DNA of 14,027 bases from Chloroflexi bacterium RBG_16_68_14 (GTDB lineage Bacteria > Chloroflexota > Dehalococcoidia > DSTF01 > RBG-16-68-14), in NCBI GenBank assembly GCA_001796995.1, contig MGOB01000053.1:7691-21717 (forward strand), in the 5' to 3' direction. Both the position numbers and the translations under genes were made by a program. Under the pieces are notes generated by a model. It saw only the letters and a program-made list of their open reading frames with translations, was not told the origin of the DNA and did not search any database. Positions 1 through 6,842 of this stretch are shown here, piece after piece (the stretch's first letter is position 1; each line of letters starts with the position of its first letter).

Positions 1-1
1 C

Positions 2-1189
2 ATGTACGCCGCTCCCCTGGTGCGGGACTACCGCGATGTGGCGGCGCTGGTCGGGCTCTCCGACGCGAACCGGCTGCGCATGGCCTACGCCAACCAGGCG
101 CTGGGCACCGACATCCCCACCTTTACGGACTTCGATGCGATGCTGGAGCAGACGGAGCCGGAGACGGTCATCGTCGCCACCATGGACGGTACCCACCACC
201 GCTTCATCATCCGGGCGCTGGAGGCGGGCTGCGACGTCATCACGGAGAAGCCCCTCACCATAGACGAGGAGAAGTGCCGCGCCATCCTGGCGGCTGAGGA
301 GCGGACCGGGCGCACCGTCACGGTGACCTTCAACTATCGCTACATCTCCCATCACAGCAAGATCCGGGAGCTGGTCCAGCAGGGGGCCATCGGCCGGGTG
401 CTCTCGGTGGACTTCCACTGGTACCTGGATACCCAGCACGGGGCCGACTACTTTCGTCGCTGGCACCGCCGCATGAGCAACTCCGGCGGCCTCCTGGTGC
501 ACAAGGCCAGCCATCACTTCGACCTGGTCAACTGGTGGCTGGACACCGAACCGGAGGAGGTCTTCGCCTGGGGCGCGCTCCGCTTCTACGGCCCCACGCG
601 GGAGGAGCGGGGCGAGCGGTGCCTCACCTGTCGCTACAGGGACACCTGCGCCTTCTACTTCGACCTCGGCAGCCGCGAGCACCTGAGGCAGCTCTACCTC
701 CAAGCCGAATCGGAGGACGGCTACTACCGGGATCGCTGCGTGTTCTCGGAGGAGATCGACATCTACGACACGATGACGGTGGCCGTGCGCTACGCCAATG
801 GCGCCTGCATGAGCTACTCCCTGAACGCCTTCATGCCCTACGAGGGCTATCGCCTGGCCATCAACGGCGACCGGGGCCGGCTGGAGGCGGACCTCCTGGA
901 ACGCGCGCCCGGCCGGTCGGAGCCGCCGCGCTTCGAGCTGCGACTGGCGCCCCACTTCCAGCCCGCGGAAGAGATCGAGGTGGCGCTGGCGTCGGGAGAA
1001 CATGGGGGCGGGGACAGGCGTCTGCGCGACGCCCTGTTCCGTGACACCGGACCCGACCCGCTGGCGCGTCAGGCCGACTCGCGGGCGGGGGCGCTGGCAA
1101 CGCTCACCGGGGCGGCCGCCAACCGCTCCATCCAGTGGGGCAGGCCGGTCACCATCCAGGAGCTGCTCCAGCCCGAACCGCCATCCTAA
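2..1189 (+). CDS. Gfo/Idh/MocA family oxidoreductase, 5'-truncated by window edge
   Basis: Probable NAD(P)-dependent dehydrogenase acting on a sugar, inositol or related polyol; the substrate cannot be told. The visible 395 residues lack the N-terminal GxGxxG dinucleotide loop, so the real start lies left of the window and the ATG at 2 is probably internal. Visible family marks are the ATxDxTHH stretch (residues 59-66), the EKP motif with the usual catalytic-site lysine (82-84), and the SGGLLVHKASHHFDLVNWW segment (161-179) corresponding to the G-G-x-x-x-D-x-x-x-H-x-x-D region of the family. An insert at 207-246 carries four cysteines (C207, C210, C216, C246) in a CxxCx5C arrangement, which may bind a metal. 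The TAA at 1187 is followed by 130 nt before the next gene. Family is secure; function within it is open. Confidence 0.88.
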   Translation: MYAAPLVRDYRDVAALVGLSDANRLRMAYANQALGTDIPTFTDFDAMLEQTEPETVIVATMDGTHHRFIIRALEAGCDVITEKPLTIDEEKCRAILAAEERTGRTVTVTFNYRYISHHSKIRELVQQGAIGRVLSVDFHWYLDTQHGADYFRRWHRRMSNSGGLLVHKASHHFDLVNWWLDTEPEEVFAWGALRFYGPTREERGERCLTCRYRDTCAFYFDLGSREHLRQLYLQAESEDGYYRDRCVFSEEIDIYDTMTVAVRYANGACMSYSLNAFMPYEGYRLAINGDRGRLEADLLERAPGRSEPPRFELRLAPHFQPAEEIEVALASGEHGGGDRRLRDALFRDTGPDPLARQADSRAGALATLTGAAANRSIQWGRPVTIQELLQPEPPS

Positions 1190-1238
1190 CTTACCTCCTC
1201 GACCGCCCGCAGCCACCTCCCAGGGACGCGCAGTCTTC

Positions 1239-1312
1239 CTTTCCTGGCTGATCGCCGCTATGGGAAAGGCGGTATAATGGGTGACGTATTAGCGCGGAAC
1301 GACTGGAGAGGA
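1239..1312 (+). promoter_or_regulatory. Promoter and RBS of the vWA gene
   Basis: In the 130-nt gap a perfect TATAAT lies at 1273-1278, 41 nt before the next start codon. No good -35 hexamer is present at 16-18 nt. Instead the -35 area is covered by an inverted repeat, CTTTCC (1239-1244) and GGAAAG (1263-1268), which could bind an activator or repressor. A strong ribosome binding site, GGAGAGGA (1305-1312), ends 7 nt before the ATG at 1320. The -10 box and RBS are seen directly; promoter activity is inferred. Confidence 0.5.
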
Positions 1313-1319
1313 CAAGGTC

Positions 1320-3476
1320 ATGGTGATCGCCTATCGCTACTCGGAATGGGACGGGACCCAGGAGATCCCACCCCTCAACCCAGACGAACTGCTGGAGGCG
1401 CTCACCGACGACCTGATGAACTTCGGGGACCTGCAGCACGCCCTCCGCAACCTTCTCCAGCGGGGCATGCGCAACCCCCTGGGCCAGCGGCTCCAGGGCC
1501 TGCGCGACCTGCTCCAGCAGCTACGCCAGCAGCGTCGCACCACCCTGGACCGCTACAACCTCAGCTCGGCCTTCGAGGACATCGAGCGCCGCCTGGAAGA
1601 GCTTCTCGATATCGAGCGCGCCACCCTCGAGCGGCGGCTCCAGGAAGCGCTGGAGCAACAGGGTGAGCCGGGCCAAGGCGCTCCACAGGGCAGCGAGCGG
1701 GCGGAGGCCTCGGAGGCCTCGACGGAGCCCCAGCAGGGCGAGCCCGGCGAAGGCGAGCCCGGCGAGGCGGGCCAGCCCGCCGCCGCGGGGCAGCCATCGG
1801 GGGGCGACCAGGCCGAGTTCGCCAGGATGCTCAGCCACATCGCCGAGCGCAAGCGCCAGTTCCTCGAGAGCCTGCCCGAAGACGTCCCCGGCAAGATCAA
1901 GGAGCTCCAGAACTACGAGTTCATGGACCCCGAGGCCCAGCACCGCTTCCAGGAGCTGATGGAGATGCTGAAGCAGGCCATGATGGAGACCTTCTTCAAG
2001 GACATCCATCAGCGGATCGCCAGCATGACGCCGGAGGAGCTGGCCCGGATGAAGCAGATGGTGCAGGACTTGAACCAGATGCTCTCCGAAAAGATGGCCG
2101 GCTCCGACGTGTCGGAGGACTTCCAGCAGTTCATGGAGCAGTACGGCGACCTCTTCGGGCCCAACCCGCCCCAGTCGCTGGAAGAGCTCATCGCGCAGAT
2201 GCAGCAACAGATCGCCGGGATGCAGAACCTCCTGGACAGCCTCCCTCCGGACATGCGGCAGCAGCTCCATGACCTGCTCATGGATAAGGTGGGCGACCCC
2301 GATCTCCAGGCCGAGCTCTCGGAGCTGTCCGCCAACCTGGAGCTGCTTTACCCCATGCGCGACCTGCGCAACCAGTACCCGTTCCGGGGCGACGAGGAGC
2401 TGGACCTGACCGAGGCGATGCGCCTGATGGATCGCATGCAGTCCATGGACGAGCTGGAGCGCCAACTGGAGCGCACGCAGTACGGCGGCGACATCGACGA
2501 CATCGATCCAGAGAAGCTACGGGATCTCCTGGGCGAGGAGGCGTACCAGACCCTACAACAGCTCCGCCAGTTCCTGGAGATCCTGGAGGAGGCGGGCTAC
2601 ATCCGGCGGCGCGGGAACACCTGGGAGCTGACGCCGCGCGGCGCCCGCAAGATCGGCCAGAAGGCGCTGGGCGAGATCTACACCCAGCTCAAGAAGGACA
2701 GCTTCGGCCGGCACTCGCTGCGCGATCCCGGCACCGGCGGCGAGCGGACGGACGACACCAAGCTCTACGAGTTCGGCGAGCCGTTCCATCTCACCCTAGA
2801 CAAGACCCTGGGCAACGCCCTCCGGCGAGAGGGGCCCGGCGTTCCCGTACACATCGAGCCGGGGGACTTCGAGATCTTCCGGTCGGAACAGCTCACCCAG
2901 ACGGCCACCGTCATGATGGTGGACCTCTCCTGGTCCATGGCGCTGCGCGGGAGCTTTCAGGCGGCGAAGAAGGTGGCGCTGGCCCTCCACAACCTGATCC
3001 GCACCCAGTTCAGCCGCGATAGTCTCTACATCATCGGCTTCTCGGCCTACGCCCGGGAGCTGAAGGCGGAGGAGCTCCCCTACGTGCGCTGGGACGAATC
3101 GGTGCTGGGCACCAACATGCACCACGCCTTCATGCTGGCACAGCAGCTTCTGGCCAAGCACAAGAACGCCACCCGCCAGGTCATCATGATCTCCGACGGT
3201 GAGCCGACGGCCCACCTGGAGCGGGGGCGCTCCTACTTCGCCTACCCGCCCAGCCCGATCACCATCCGCGAGACGCTCAAAGAAGTGAAGCGCCTCACCA
3301 AGAAGGACATCACCATCAACACCTTCATGCTGGACCGGAACTACTACCTGAAGGAGTTCGTCAACCAGGTCGCCAAGATCAACAGGGGGCGCGTCTTCTA
3401 CACCACGCCCGACAAGCTGGGCCAGTACATCCTGGTCGACTACGTCCAGAACAAGCGGAAGCAGATCAAGGGCTAG
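1320..3476 (+). CDS. von Willebrand factor A-domain protein (COG4867-like)
   Basis: A 718-aa cytoplasmic protein with no signal peptide or membrane segment. The C-terminal third is a vWA domain (about residues 528-700) with an intact MIDAS metal site: D535-x-S537-x-S539 (DLSWS), T598 (GTNMH) and D626 (ISDGE). The N-terminal two thirds are mostly helical and rich in Gln, Leu and Arg, with probable coiled coils. They are interrupted by a disordered Gly/Glu/Pro/Gln tract at about 115-164 (GEPGEGEPGEAG). The architecture fits the uncharacterised vWA family COG4867, whose members are often encoded near MoxR or magnesium-chelatase-like AAA ATPases, giving a possible chaperone or metal-insertion role. 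No ATPase gene is adjacent here, although the upstream gene is cut by the edge. The ATG at 1320 follows GGAGAGGA by 7 nt. Family confident, function unknown. Confidence 0.87.
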   Translation: MVIAYRYSEWDGTQEIPPLNPDELLEALTDDLMNFGDLQHALRNLLQRGMRNPLGQRLQGLRDLLQQLRQQRRTTLDRYNLSSAFEDIERRLEELLDIERATLERRLQEALEQQGEPGQGAPQGSERAEASEASTEPQQGEPGEGEPGEAGQPAAAGQPSGGDQAEFARMLSHIAERKRQFLESLPEDVPGKIKELQNYEFMDPEAQHRFQELMEMLKQAMMETFFKDIHQRIASMTPEELARMKQMVQDLNQMLSEKMAGSDVSEDFQQFMEQYGDLFGPNPPQSLEELIAQMQQQIAGMQNLLDSLPPDMRQQLHDLLMDKVGDPDLQAELSELSANLELLYPMRDLRNQYPFRGDEELDLTEAMRLMDRMQSMDELERQLERTQYGGDIDDIDPEKLRDLLGEEAYQTLQQLRQFLEILEEAGYIRRRGNTWELTPRGARKIGQKALGEIYTQLKKDSFGRHSLRDPGTGGERTDDTKLYEFGEPFHLTLDKTLGNALRREGPGVPVHIEPGDFEIFRSEQLTQTATVMMVDLSWSMALRGSFQAAKKVALALHNLIRTQFSRDSLYIIGFSAYARELKAEELPYVRWDESVLGTNMHHAFMLAQQLLAKHKNATRQVIMISDGEPTAHLERGRSYFAYPPSPITIRETLKEVKRLTKKDITINTFMLDRNYYLKEFVNQVAKINRGRVFYTTPDKLGQYILVDYVQNKRKQIKG

Positions 3477-3479
3477 GTG

Positions 3480-3498
3480 AGACCGCCTGGCGCGGTCT
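3480..3498 (+). other. Stem-loop between vWA and propeller genes
   Basis: A perfect 7-bp stem, AGACCGC (3480-3486) and GCGGTCT (3492-3498), with a 5-nt loop CTGGC, lies right after the vWA stop codon and just before the RBS of the next gene. It has only two following T residues, so it is a poor intrinsic terminator. It could be an attenuating or RNA-stabilising hairpin within a two-gene transcript. Confidence 0.5.
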
Positions 3499-3513
3499 TA
3501 GGAGGGTTGAGCA

Positions 3514-5754
3514 GTGGCCCGCTGCGATGGATGGCGGCAGCGCGTTGCGGGGCTCGTCTATCGGCCAAGCCTGGTGCTTCTCCCCCTAGCCGCCCTGGCC
3601 GGCAGCCTCGCGCTCTTGCCACCTACCGCCTCGGCGTCCCCGGGCTGGGAACTGGTCCTCGACCGGCCCTCGCCCAGCTTCGGAGGTATCGACTTCGTCT
3701 CCGAAACGGAAGGCTGGCTGGTCGCCGGCGCCGGGCTGCTCCACACCACCGACGGCGGGGCGACCTGGGAGGAGGCCGCGCCGCTCACCGGCATCGACGT
3801 GGACTTCGCCGACGCCGACCACGGCTGGCTGGTAGGCTACAACGGCACGATCTACGCCACGCAGGACGGCGGGGAGAGTTGGGCGAACCAAGCCAGCGGC
3901 GTACCCAACATGCACCTAAGGGACATCGCGGCGATCAGCGCCGGGGAAGCGTGGGCCGTGGGGATAGAAGCGCAAGGCGACGTACCCCGCTTCCCAGCGC
4001 AAACCGCTCTCCTGCATACGACGGACGGCGGCGTTAGCTGGCTGCGCGTGGAAACGCCACCGTCCTCTTGGTTCGAAGAGCTTCAGTTCGTTGGCGAGCA
4101 CGGCTGGGCGCTCGGCTGGGCGCACATCCCATGCGACGAGCCCGACTGCCCAGCTGGGCCCCAAACGATCCACAGAGCACTCCTACGAACTCTTGATGGC
4201 GGTGGCTCATGGGAGTTGATGACTGAAGGGCTGCCGCAACGCATCGGGCGTTTGTCCTTCTTGGACGACACCCACGGCTGGGCCATCGGACGGATATCCT
4301 GCGACCAGAACGATTGCCTCGGCGCTATCCTCGAAACGCGAGACGGTGGGCTGAACTGGACGGAGAGTTTCTTTCCTCTGGGCTCCTTTGTCGACGTTAC
4401 GTTTGTCACGGACCTGGAAGGATGGGCGCTCATGCGAGACACTGAGGCTCCGCCGTATCGGTTTTCACTGGCGCACACGATAGACGCGGGCCTTACGTGG
4501 ACCTTCGAACTGGTTGGAGGCCTCTCCGCCTACCAGCCATCGCTCACCGTGGGCGAAGGCATCACATACCTGACCGGCAACGATCTCGCCTTGAGTTCCG
4601 CCGACGGCGGTGTAACCTGGCAGACGATGGAACATCCGGCGATCGCCTTCGACAGTACGAGCTTTCTTGACGGTCGACTAGGGCATGCGGTCGGCAGGCA
4701 AACGCTGTATCGCACCAGCGACGGCGGCCGAACGTGGCGAGCGCTCAGCAGAAGCTTGGCCTTCCACGCTATCGTTCGATTCATCGACGCCAACGTAGGA
4801 GTGATCGCCGAACGCGAGAGGGGAGCCAGCGGTGCGCTGACAGTGGGACGCACGACCGACGGAGGATCCACCTGGGAAGAGGTCCATCGAACAGACGACC
4901 AATCGCTCGGCTTCCCACGGAAGATCTATTTGGAAGACGAGCAGCGCGGCTGGATCCTCATGGACGCTGGGTTGCTCATAACCTCCGACGGTGGCGCGAC
5001 ATGGCAAGAGCGCCGCTTTGCCGATCCTGCGACGATCCCCGGCCCCGATGGAATCGACGCCGTTACTTTGGATGAGGTATGGAGGATCGTCTACATCCCA
5101 GAGCCAGACCGGCCTGACCCTCTTCGTCTGCAGCATTCCACAGATGGCGGCGCCACGTGGCACGGCGTGCCGACTCAGGCTGAGCTGCAGCTCGAGTTCG
5201 TGGACTTCGTCGATACGTCGTACGGCTGGTACGAGGGCACGATCTGCCAGGCCGAATGCCGCAGTCTGCTCTTCCGCACCACCGACGGCGGGCGCACGTG
5301 GGAAGAGATCGATCTCGCAGCCGAACGCGTGCTCGACCTGACGTTCACGGACAGGATGAACGGCTGGCTCAACGTGGCGAGATGCAGCGACAGCGGCTGC
5401 GGCTACCAGGTGCTCCACACAGACGACGGCGGCCGCTCGTGGACGACGGAGCTTGAGGGAGAAGAACTCTCCGGCGACTTCGATTTCGTCGACTCCGCAA
5501 ACGGCTGGCTGCTCCTCTACGACCCGGCCTCGCGCGGCGTCGGCACAGAGATACCGAGCCGGACGGTTCTTTATCACCGAACCGGCGAAGGAGCTCCGGT
5601 CCTGCCGGACGTTGGCTACGGCCCGTCGAGGGGGCCAACGCGTCCGCTCGCGCTGCCTGCGCTCCTGGCCACGATGACCGGGCTGGCCCTGCTCGCCGCA
5701 GGCGCGCTCGCCCTCGGGCGCGGGAGGCGCGCCTACTCCCAGTCGCCCTCGTAG
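3514..5754 (+). CDS. Exported Asp-box (BNR/YCF48-like) beta-propeller with C-terminal membrane anchor
   Basis: A 746-aa protein starting at GTG 3514, with GGAGGG at 3501-3506 (7-nt spacing). The N terminus is a signal peptide: basic residues, a hydrophobic stretch at 19-35 and a likely cut after ASA (39-41). The C terminus has a hydrophobic helix (about 714-735) followed by a short RGRR tail, so the propeller should sit outside the cell, tethered to the membrane. Between them are 13 Asp-box motifs of the form S/T-x-D-G-G-x-S/T-W (one is DAGLTW), the hallmark of sialidase-, sortilin- and YCF48-type propellers. Four blades carry short cysteine pairs (CDEPDC, CDQNDC, CQAEC, CSDSGC), fitting disulfides in an extracytoplasmic protein. 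The middle of the gene uses more A/T-ending codons than its neighbours. No catalytic residues can be assigned; a binding or scaffold role is likely. Confidence 0.85.
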   Translation: MARCDGWRQRVAGLVYRPSLVLLPLAALAGSLALLPPTASASPGWELVLDRPSPSFGGIDFVSETEGWLVAGAGLLHTTDGGATWEEAAPLTGIDVDFADADHGWLVGYNGTIYATQDGGESWANQASGVPNMHLRDIAAISAGEAWAVGIEAQGDVPRFPAQTALLHTTDGGVSWLRVETPPSSWFEELQFVGEHGWALGWAHIPCDEPDCPAGPQTIHRALLRTLDGGGSWELMTEGLPQRIGRLSFLDDTHGWAIGRISCDQNDCLGAILETRDGGLNWTESFFPLGSFVDVTFVTDLEGWALMRDTEAPPYRFSLAHTIDAGLTWTFELVGGLSAYQPSLTVGEGITYLTGNDLALSSADGGVTWQTMEHPAIAFDSTSFLDGRLGHAVGRQTLYRTSDGGRTWRALSRSLAFHAIVRFIDANVGVIAERERGASGALTVGRTTDGGSTWEEVHRTDDQSLGFPRKIYLEDEQRGWILMDAGLLITSDGGATWQERRFADPATIPGPDGIDAVTLDEVWRIVYIPEPDRPDPLRLQHSTDGGATWHGVPTQAELQLEFVDFVDTSYGWYEGTICQAECRSLLFRTTDGGRTWEEIDLAAERVLDLTFTDRMNGWLNVARCSDSGCGYQVLHTDDGGRSWTTELEGEELSGDFDFVDSANGWLLLYDPASRGVGTEIPSRTVLYHRTGEGAPVLPDVGYGPSRGPTRPLALPALLATMTGLALLAAGALALGRGRRAYSQSPS

Positions 5755-6143
5755 AGCTGGAAGAGGACGCCGCCGGTGTCCCGCGGGTGGATGTAGACTT
5801 CCTTGTAGCGGTCGTAGTTGCGGCCGCCGAAGGGCTCGTAGCCGTGCTGCTTGAGCGCCTGCGTCGCCTTCTCCACGCTCTCCACCTCAAAGGTGACGTG
5901 GTGCAGGCCGGGGCCGCGTTCGCGCAGGAAGCGCTCCAGGAAGCTGTCCTCTCCCGAAGGCTCCAGCAGCTCCCACTGGGCGCCGCCGCCGGGGATGTCC
6001 AGCGTCACGCCGTTATAGCCGGCATGAGGGTTCTGGAAGCGGCCGGCCACCCGCATGCCGAAGAGCTGGGTCAGCATGGGCAGCCGCTCGTCCAGCTTCC
6101 GGACGACCATACAGACGTGGTCCATGCGCTTGATTCCCAGCAC
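5733..6143 (-). CDS. VOC-family protein, methylmalonyl-CoA epimerase-like
   Basis: A 136-aa single-domain vicinal-oxygen-chelate protein, the length usual for methylmalonyl-CoA epimerase, which interconverts (2R)- and (2S)-methylmalonyl-CoA in propionyl-CoA metabolism. Visible marks are the MDHVCMVV strand with metal ligand H9, WELLEP with E58, GLHHVTFEV with H81/H82, and the HPRDTGGVLFQLYE end. In the human enzyme, as I recall it, the last motif reads GGVLVELEQ; here Q129 stands where the family has the final metal-ligand glutamate. The start is GTG at 6143 with AGGAGG 5 nt upstream; an internal ATG at residue 7 is less likely because it would leave the strong RBS unused. The 3' end overlaps the propeller gene by 22 nt, tail to tail. 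No mutase gene is in view, so another glyoxalase-like role is possible. Confidence 0.82.
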   Translation of the reverse strand: MLGIKRMDHVCMVVRKLDERLPMLTQLFGMRVAGRFQNPHAGYNGVTLDIPGGGAQWELLEPSGEDSFLERFLRERGPGLHHVTFEVESVEKATQALKQHGYEPFGGRNYDRYKEVYIHPRDTGGVLFQLYEGDWE

Positions 6144-6176
6144 GTTCTCCTCCTCGTCTCACCCAGAACCCTTGGG

Positions 6177-6182
6177 ATTATA
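6177..6182 (-). promoter_or_regulatory. Possible -10 box of the VOC gene
   Basis: On the minus strand a perfect TATAAT lies 33 nt upstream of the GTG start, between that start and the divergent riboswitch transcript. The -35 position holds only ATCGTA or TATCGT, a poor match, so this is a candidate promoter resting on the -10 alone. Confidence 0.4.
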
Positions 6183-6246
6183 GAGTGAGCTAAGGCTTTT
6201 ACGATAGCCGTATTGGGACAAATTCGTAAAGATTCCTCCCAACCCC

Positions 6247-6274
6247 TTGACAGGGGCCGAAAACGTGGTAACCT
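6247..6274 (+). promoter_or_regulatory. Promoter of the riboswitch transcript
   Basis: A perfect -35 TTGACA (6247-6252), a 16-nt spacer and TAACCT (6269-6274), a 3/6 match to TATAAT, lie just ahead of the structured leader. Transcription would begin near 6281 and give an untranslated leader of about 215 nt before the ATG at 6496. The sequence between 6155 and 6246 holds only divergent promoter material. Confidence 0.6.
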
Positions 6275-6293
6275 GTTACTGAAATCACAATCG

Positions 6294-6336
6294 GGGGCCG
6301 TGACATGAGCGGCTCCATTCCCGCCGTGAGGGCGGG
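6294..6336 (+). other. Two leader hairpins 5' of the riboswitch aptamer
   Basis: Two consecutive stems precede the aptamer. The first pairs GGGGCCG (6294-6300) with CGGCTCC (6310-6316), 7 bp including one G-U, loop 9 nt. The second is a perfect 6-bp stem CCCGCC (6320-6325) with GGCGGG (6331-6336), loop GTGAG. They lie between the inferred transcription start and the aptamer P1 helix and may insulate or help fold it. They are not part of the ydaO consensus as I know it. Confidence 0.55.
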
Positions 6337-6337
6337 A

Positions 6338-6447
6338 CTGCCGAATCCGTCCCGGAACGGGGGACCCATCACAGTGGGGTGAATCTCGCGCCAGCGAGTA
6401 GGGCAAGTGCCTTTCAGCCCGAACCCGTCAGCTAACCCCGGAGGCAG
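6338..6447 (+). promoter_or_regulatory. Cyclic-di-AMP riboswitch (ydaO/yuaA type) aptamer
   Basis: About 110 nt carrying the conserved blocks of the ydaO/yuaA RNA in order: GCCGAATCCGT (6340-6350), GGGGGACC (6359-6366), GGGGTGAATC (6376-6385), a CTCGC/GCGAG hairpin (6385-6398), AGTAGGG (6397-6403), and the strongly conserved tail CCGAACCCGTCAGCTAACC (6419-6437) followed by CCGGAGGC. P1 closes by pairing CTGCC (6338-6342) with GGCAG (6443-6447). The match to remembered ydaO sequences, including the Thermoanaerobacter aptamer used for structures, is close throughout. The class binds c-di-AMP and usually turns genes off. No U-tract terminator follows; a small AGCC-GAAA-GGCT hairpin (6446-6457) shares bases with the 3' strand of P1 and could act as the switch. 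Confidence 0.93.
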
Positions 6448-6474
6448 CCGAAAGGCTCCGTGCGGTATCTGGAG

Positions 6475-6500
6475 ACGATTGAGGAGGGATGCTCAATGGT
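6475..6500 (+). promoter_or_regulatory. Start-codon hairpin with AGGGA loop: putative CsrA site or riboswitch output
   Basis: A perfect 6-bp stem, ATTGAG (6478-6483) with CTCAAT (6492-6497), presents the loop GAGGGATG (6484-6491). Beyond one G-G mismatch two further pairs (AC with GT) extend it to 6475-6500. The Shine-Dalgarno GGAGGG lies in the loop and the 3' arm contains the first two bases of the ATG at 6496. An A-N-GGA in a hairpin loop over an RBS is the classic CsrA target; the loop matches 7 of 8 positions of CARGGAUG. It could equally be the translational output of the upstream riboswitch. Confidence 0.6.
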
Positions 6501-6705
6501 GAAGATTGCCCTGCCCCGGACCTGCCCTCGCTGCCGCGGCTCCATGATCCCGGAGCGCGACTGGTACGGCGAGTACTGCACCTGCCTGTCCTGCGGCTAC
6601 GTGCACGAAGCCGTCTCTACTCCCCCTATCGACGTGCTGGATGAGGAGGAGAACGGCCACCGGCAGCGCCGCCGGCAGCCCTCCCACGGTAAGATCCGCC
6701 TCTAG
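6496..6705 (+). CDS. Small zinc-ribbon protein under riboswitch control
   Basis: A 69-aa protein. I place the start at ATG 6496, 7 nt after the RBS GAGGAGGG; an in-frame GTG at 6460 would begin immediately after the aptamer and has no RBS. The first 40 residues form a zinc ribbon: C10-x2-C13 in TCPRCRGSM and C30-x2-C33 in CTCLSCGYVHE, with an extra C28. The remaining residues are charged (DEEE, then RQRRRQ) and probably disordered. Similar short ribbons are common as stand-alone proteins of unknown role, perhaps binding nucleic acid or a protein partner. It is the first gene after the c-di-AMP riboswitch, which is not a usual target of that class (K+ transporters, cell-wall hydrolases). The gene is confident; the molecular function is unknown. 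Confidence 0.82.
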   Translation: MVKIALPRTCPRCRGSMIPERDWYGEYCTCLSCGYVHEAVSTPPIDVLDEEENGHRQRRRQPSHGKIRL

Positions 6706-6736
6706 GGACAACTCCCTTTCCCCCCGCCATGCGGCT

Positions 6737-6764
6737 AAGCGCCCTTCTCCCCGCCGGGGCGCTT
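6737..6764 (+). terminator. Stem-loop after the zinc-ribbon gene
   Basis: A perfect 8-bp GC-rich stem, AAGCGCCC (6737-6744) with GGGCGCTT (6757-6764), and a 12-nt pyrimidine-rich loop lie 31 nt after the stop codon at 6705. No U-tract follows, so termination here would be weak or Rho-assisted. Its position suggests it marks the 3' end of the riboswitch transcript. Confidence 0.5.
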
Positions 6765-6842
6765 CGCCGTCTCTCCGGACCGGCTACCGCTGCCTTCCCC
6801 TACGCACCTAGACATCGTCCTGGCAGCTTAGCTGTGCCGTCG

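Noticed and set aside
1521..2465. Long open frame (314 codons) antisense to the vWA gene
   Set aside because: Leu/His/Val-rich composition is what the reverse complement of a Gln/Leu/Glu-rich GC-biased gene yields. No RBS or recognisable domain, and the sense strand has an intact MIDAS domain.
4678..5577. 299-codon open frame antisense to the propeller gene
   Set aside because: The repeated AVGGxEQ-like pattern is just the reverse reading of the Asp-box repeats.
6460..6495. GTG start 36 nt upstream for the zinc-ribbon gene
   Set aside because: It lies immediately after the aptamer and has no Shine-Dalgarno, whereas ATG 6496 has GAGGAGGG at 7 nt.
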